From Nocardia mangyaensis (GTDB lineage: Bacteria > Actinomycetota > Actinomycetes > Mycobacteriales > Mycobacteriaceae): DNA of 64,000 nt. Within the stretch, counting starts at the first letter, position 1. Every line of letters starts with the position of its first letter. Shown here piece by piece: positions 60,944 through 64,000 of the stretch. Where the stretch lies: assembly GCF_001886715.1 (NCBI RefSeq), contig NZ_CP018082.1, positions 5,270,001 to 5,334,000 of the forward strand. Direction: 5' to 3'. The position numbers and the translations under genes were made by a program. Under the pieces are notes generated by a model, which searched no databases, had not been told where the DNA came from, and worked only from the letters and a program-made list of their open reading frames with translations.

Positions 60944-62446
60944 ATGCGTGCAGGAGCGAGACAGTGGGCGGGACTGGGACTGTTGGCATTGCCGACGGTG
61001 CTGCTGGGGCTCGACGTGACGGTGCTCTATCTCGTGGCACCGAGCATGGCGCGCGACCTCGACCCCTCGGGAACCCAGCTGCTGTGGATCATGGACGCCT
61101 ACGGCTTCTTCATCGCCGGCCTGCTGATCACCATGGGCACCCTCGGCGACCGGATCGGTAGACGCCGTCTACTGATGATCGGCATGGTCGCCTTCGCGGC
61201 CGCCTCGGTTCTCGCCGCGTTCGCGCCCACGGCCGAGTTGCTGATCCTCGCGCGCGCCCTGCTCGGCGTCGCCGGTGCGACGCTGATGCCGTCCACGCTG
61301 TCGCTGATCTCGAACATGTTCCCCGATGCCCGCGAGCGCGCGGTGGCGATCGGGGTGTGGGCGACGATGTTCGCCCTCGGCATGGCGGCCGGGCCGATCG
61401 TGGGCGGACTGCTGGTCGACGCCTTCTGGTGGGGCGCCGCGTTCCTGCTGGCAGTGCCCATCGCGGTCGTCGTTCTCGTCGGCGCTCGCGCCCTGCTGCC
61501 GGAGTACGCCGACCGCACGGCGGGCCGGCTCGACCTGGTCAGCGTGGGCTTGTCGCTGGCGTCGATCCTGCCGGTGATCTACGCGGTCAAGCATCTCGCC
61601 GTCGATGGGGTCAGCGCGCAATCGGTCCTGTTCGTCGTAGTGGGCATCGTGGCCGGAGCGGCGTTCGTGCGCCGTCAGCGTCACCTGATCGACCCACTGC
61701 TGGACATGTCACTGTTCGGAAGCAGGGCTTTCACCGTCGCTCTTCTCGTACTACTGATCGGGCTGGTCGGCGTCGGCGGTTCGATGTACCTGGTCACCCA
61801 GTACCTCCAGCTCGTCGAAGGCCTCACTCCCTTCACAGCAGGTCTGTGGATGGGCCCACCGGCGTTGGCGATGTTCGCCGCCGCGGTCGGCGCGCCGGTG
61901 CTGGCCCGGCGCATCCGCCCCGGCTACCTCATGGGCGCCACGCTCGGGCTCTCGCTGGTCGGCTACGGACTGCTCGCGACAGCCGGACTCGACGACGAGA
62001 CGGCGGTGGCGATCGGCTTCGCCTTCATCTACCTGGGCCTGGGGGCGATCGCGGCGCTGGGTACCGACATCGTCGTCGGTGCGGCGCCTGCGTCGAAGTC
62101 GGGTTCGGCGGCGTCGATGTCGGAGACCGTTCAGGAACTGGGCATCGCCGTCGGCGTCGCGTTGCTCGGCAGCCTCACCACCGCGATCTATCGCAACCAG
62201 GTCAGCGTGCCCGAGGGGCTCTCGCCGGAATCGGCGGCCGCGCTCGAGGACAGCCTCGGCGCGGCGCTGGCCGGTGATCTACCTGCCGGAACCGTGGAGT
62301 CGGCGCGGGTGGCCTTCACCACCGGCCTGAACGCGGCCGCCCTGGTCGCGGGTCTCGCCATCGCCGCCGCTACCGTGCTGTGCTTGCGCATGCTTCGCAG
62401 CGTCCCCCGGCTCGGCCAGGATCAGGGCGACAAGGTCAACGTTTGA
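60944..62446 (+). CDS. MFS drug exporter, DHA2 (14-span) family
   Basis: This 500-residue transporter begins GLGLLALPTVLLGLDVTVLYLVAPSMARDL. It carries the DHA2 motif C region (GVAGATLMPSTLSLISNMFPD) and GTLGDRIGRRRLLMIG between helices 2 and 3, and is close to QacA/LfrA/SmvA types that export cationic drugs. GGGAG lies 6 nt before ATG 60944. A TetR gene follows at 14 bp. Confidence 0.9.
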   Translation: MRAGARQWAGLGLLALPTVLLGLDVTVLYLVAPSMARDLDPSGTQLLWIMDAYGFFIAGLLITMGTLGDRIGRRRLLMIGMVAFAAASVLAAFAPTAELLILARALLGVAGATLMPSTLSLISNMFPDARERAVAIGVWATMFALGMAAGPIVGGLLVDAFWWGAAFLLAVPIAVVVLVGARALLPEYADRTAGRLDLVSVGLSLASILPVIYAVKHLAVDGVSAQSVLFVVVGIVAGAAFVRRQRHLIDPLLDMSLFGSRAFTVALLVLLIGLVGVGGSMYLVTQYLQLVEGLTPFTAGLWMGPPALAMFAAAVGAPVLARRIRPGYLMGATLGLSLVGYGLLATAGLDDETAVAIGFAFIYLGLGAIAALGTDIVVGAAPASKSGSAASMSETVQELGIAVGVALLGSLTTAIYRNQVSVPEGLSPESAAALEDSLGAALAGDLPAGTVESARVAFTTGLNAAALVAGLAIAAATVLCLRMLRSVPRLGQDQGDKVNV

Positions 62447-62460
62447 GCAAGGAGGGGCGC

Positions 62461-63027
62461 ATGGTCGACGACGACCTCGATGAGCACGTCGACGGACGCC
62501 GGGTACGCGGTGAGAAGCGGCGGGCGGAGATCATCGACGCGACCCTCGCCGTGGTCACGCGCGATGGCGCGGCGGGCGTCACCCATCGCACCGTCGCGAA
62601 GCAGGCGGGCATCACCACGTCGCTGAGCACCTACTACTTCACCACGCTCGACGATCTGCTGATCGCCGCCCTGACCAGCGTCGCCGATGGGTACACCGCC
62701 CGAATCCGGGGCCTCATCGACGGCGACGGCGACAAGCTGACCGGCCTGGCCGAACTGATCGCCGAGAGCGGTGGGCCCGGCCGGGATCGCGCCCTCGCCG
62801 AACGTGAACTGGCGACCATGGCGGCCCGCCGACCCGCCCTGCGCCCGGTCGCGCGGCGCTGGCGCGACAACATCGCCGAGCTGGGGGCCACCCTCACCGA
62901 CGACCCGCAGGCGGTCGCGGCGCTGGTCGCCGCCTCCGATGGCCTGTGCACCGCGATCCTGCTCGACAACGGTCCCGCCGGTATCGACCATCTGCGCGCG
63001 GTTCTGCACCGGGCCATCGCGAGCTGA
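62461..63027 (+). CDS. TetR-family repressor
   Basis: This 188-residue protein has N-terminal HTH RAEIIDATLAVVTRDGAAGVTHRTVAKQAGITTSLSTYYFTTLDDLLIAAL, with a ligand-binding C-domain. It is encoded with the exporter and should repress it through the 60873-60919 dyad. RBS AAGGAGG precedes ATG 62461. Confidence 0.9.
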   Translation: MVDDDLDEHVDGRRVRGEKRRAEIIDATLAVVTRDGAAGVTHRTVAKQAGITTSLSTYYFTTLDDLLIAALTSVADGYTARIRGLIDGDGDKLTGLAELIAESGGPGRDRALAERELATMAARRPALRPVARRWRDNIAELGATLTDDPQAVAALVAASDGLCTAILLDNGPAGIDHLRAVLHRAIAS

Positions 63028-63045
63028 TCGGACCAGACAACGCGA

Positions 63046-63075
63046 AAGGCCCGGAACCTGATGGTTCCGGGCCTT
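63046..63075. terminator. bidirectional terminator between tetR and tRNA
   Basis: AAGGCCCGGAACC (63046-63058) pairs perfectly with 63063-63075 around a TGAT loop, with T-rich sequence on one side. It serves the plus-strand TetR gene and the minus-strand tRNA. Confidence 0.85.
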
Positions 63076-63081
63076 CGTTTG

Positions 63082-63155
63082 TAGCGGGGACAGGATTTGA
63101 ACCTGCGACCTCTGGGTTATGAGCCCAGCGAGCTACCGAGCTGCTCCACCCCGCG
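63082..63155 (-). tRNA. tRNA-fMet (CAT), initiator
   Basis: The cloverleaf reads cleanly on the minus strand: acceptor CGCGGGG, D-loop AGCAGCTCGGTAGCT, anticodon loop CTCATAA, and T-arm GGTTCAAATCC. Three G-C pairs in the anticodon stem (GGG/CCC) and an unpaired first base are initiator hallmarks. No CCA is encoded. Confidence 0.95.

Positions 63156-64000
<845 letters not shown>

Overview
The window looks like a chromosomal segment of a high-GC actinomycete of the mycolic-acid group, most likely Nocardia or a close relative. The evidence is the gene order prfB, mscS-type channel, small membrane ORF, ftsE, ftsX; a FadE24/FadE23-like acyl-CoA dehydrogenase pair; a short Rpf protein; an initiator tRNA; and GC-rich third codon positions. 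The species call is inference from gene content only.

Region 1 (1 to about 19,350) is accessory DNA, read here as the right part of an integrated mobilizable element whose left end lies outside the window. It starts with a minus-strand CHAT-domain (caspase-like) protein cut by the window edge, then an HNH nuclease-like protein and a divergent RelA/SpoT-type nucleotidyltransferase carrying a C-terminal HEPN-like RX4H motif; these read as a conflict or defence cluster. Next come an aminoglycoside-phosphotransferase-like kinase and a MurF paralogue (one operon), a PF04672-type methyltransferase, a chain of five small minus-strand ORFs joined by ATGA overlaps, an XRE-type regulator with a helical repeat body, a HAD hydrolase, a large MobF relaxase-helicase, an internally deleted hemQ copy, a small hypothetical protein and a large serine recombinase. 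The recombinase gene abuts an XRE/MmyB-like regulator that has lost its N-terminus, so the attachment site appears to lie inside that regulator gene.

Region 2 (about 19.35-27.27 kb) is conserved chromosome: release factor 2, an MscS channel, FtsE/FtsX and two acyl-CoA dehydrogenases with a tandem palindromic operator in front.

Region 3 (27,178-32,929) is a second, 5.66-kb integrated element. It is bounded by a 94-bp direct repeat (93 of 94 identical) of the fadE23 3' end. It holds an N-terminally eroded tyrosine integrase, two tiny basic-peptide genes, an IS630-family insertion sequence with recognisable ends, a membrane protein resembling the TRADD-N-associated family, and an unrecognised protein. 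The original fadE23 terminator sits downstream of the displaced copy of the gene end.

Region 4 (33-64 kb) is chromosomal metabolism and regulation: a coupled flavin oxidoreductase/FMN reductase/DUF5996 operon; an AurF-like diiron oxygenase; a Phd-type antitoxin with a PIN-like partner; a secreted protein; two tandem FadD-type ligases; a PepSY membrane protein behind a 19-bp tandem array; a PhoD-like phosphatase; galactokinase; a diguanylate cyclase; a lactate 2-monooxygenase-like enzyme; a complete fructose PTS operon (DeoR regulator, fruK, EIIABC, HPr); a second XRE/MmyB regulator with a divergent SDR; a drug-exporter/TetR pair with a 47-bp dyad operator; tRNA-fMet; and the start of an Rpf gene that runs off the right edge.
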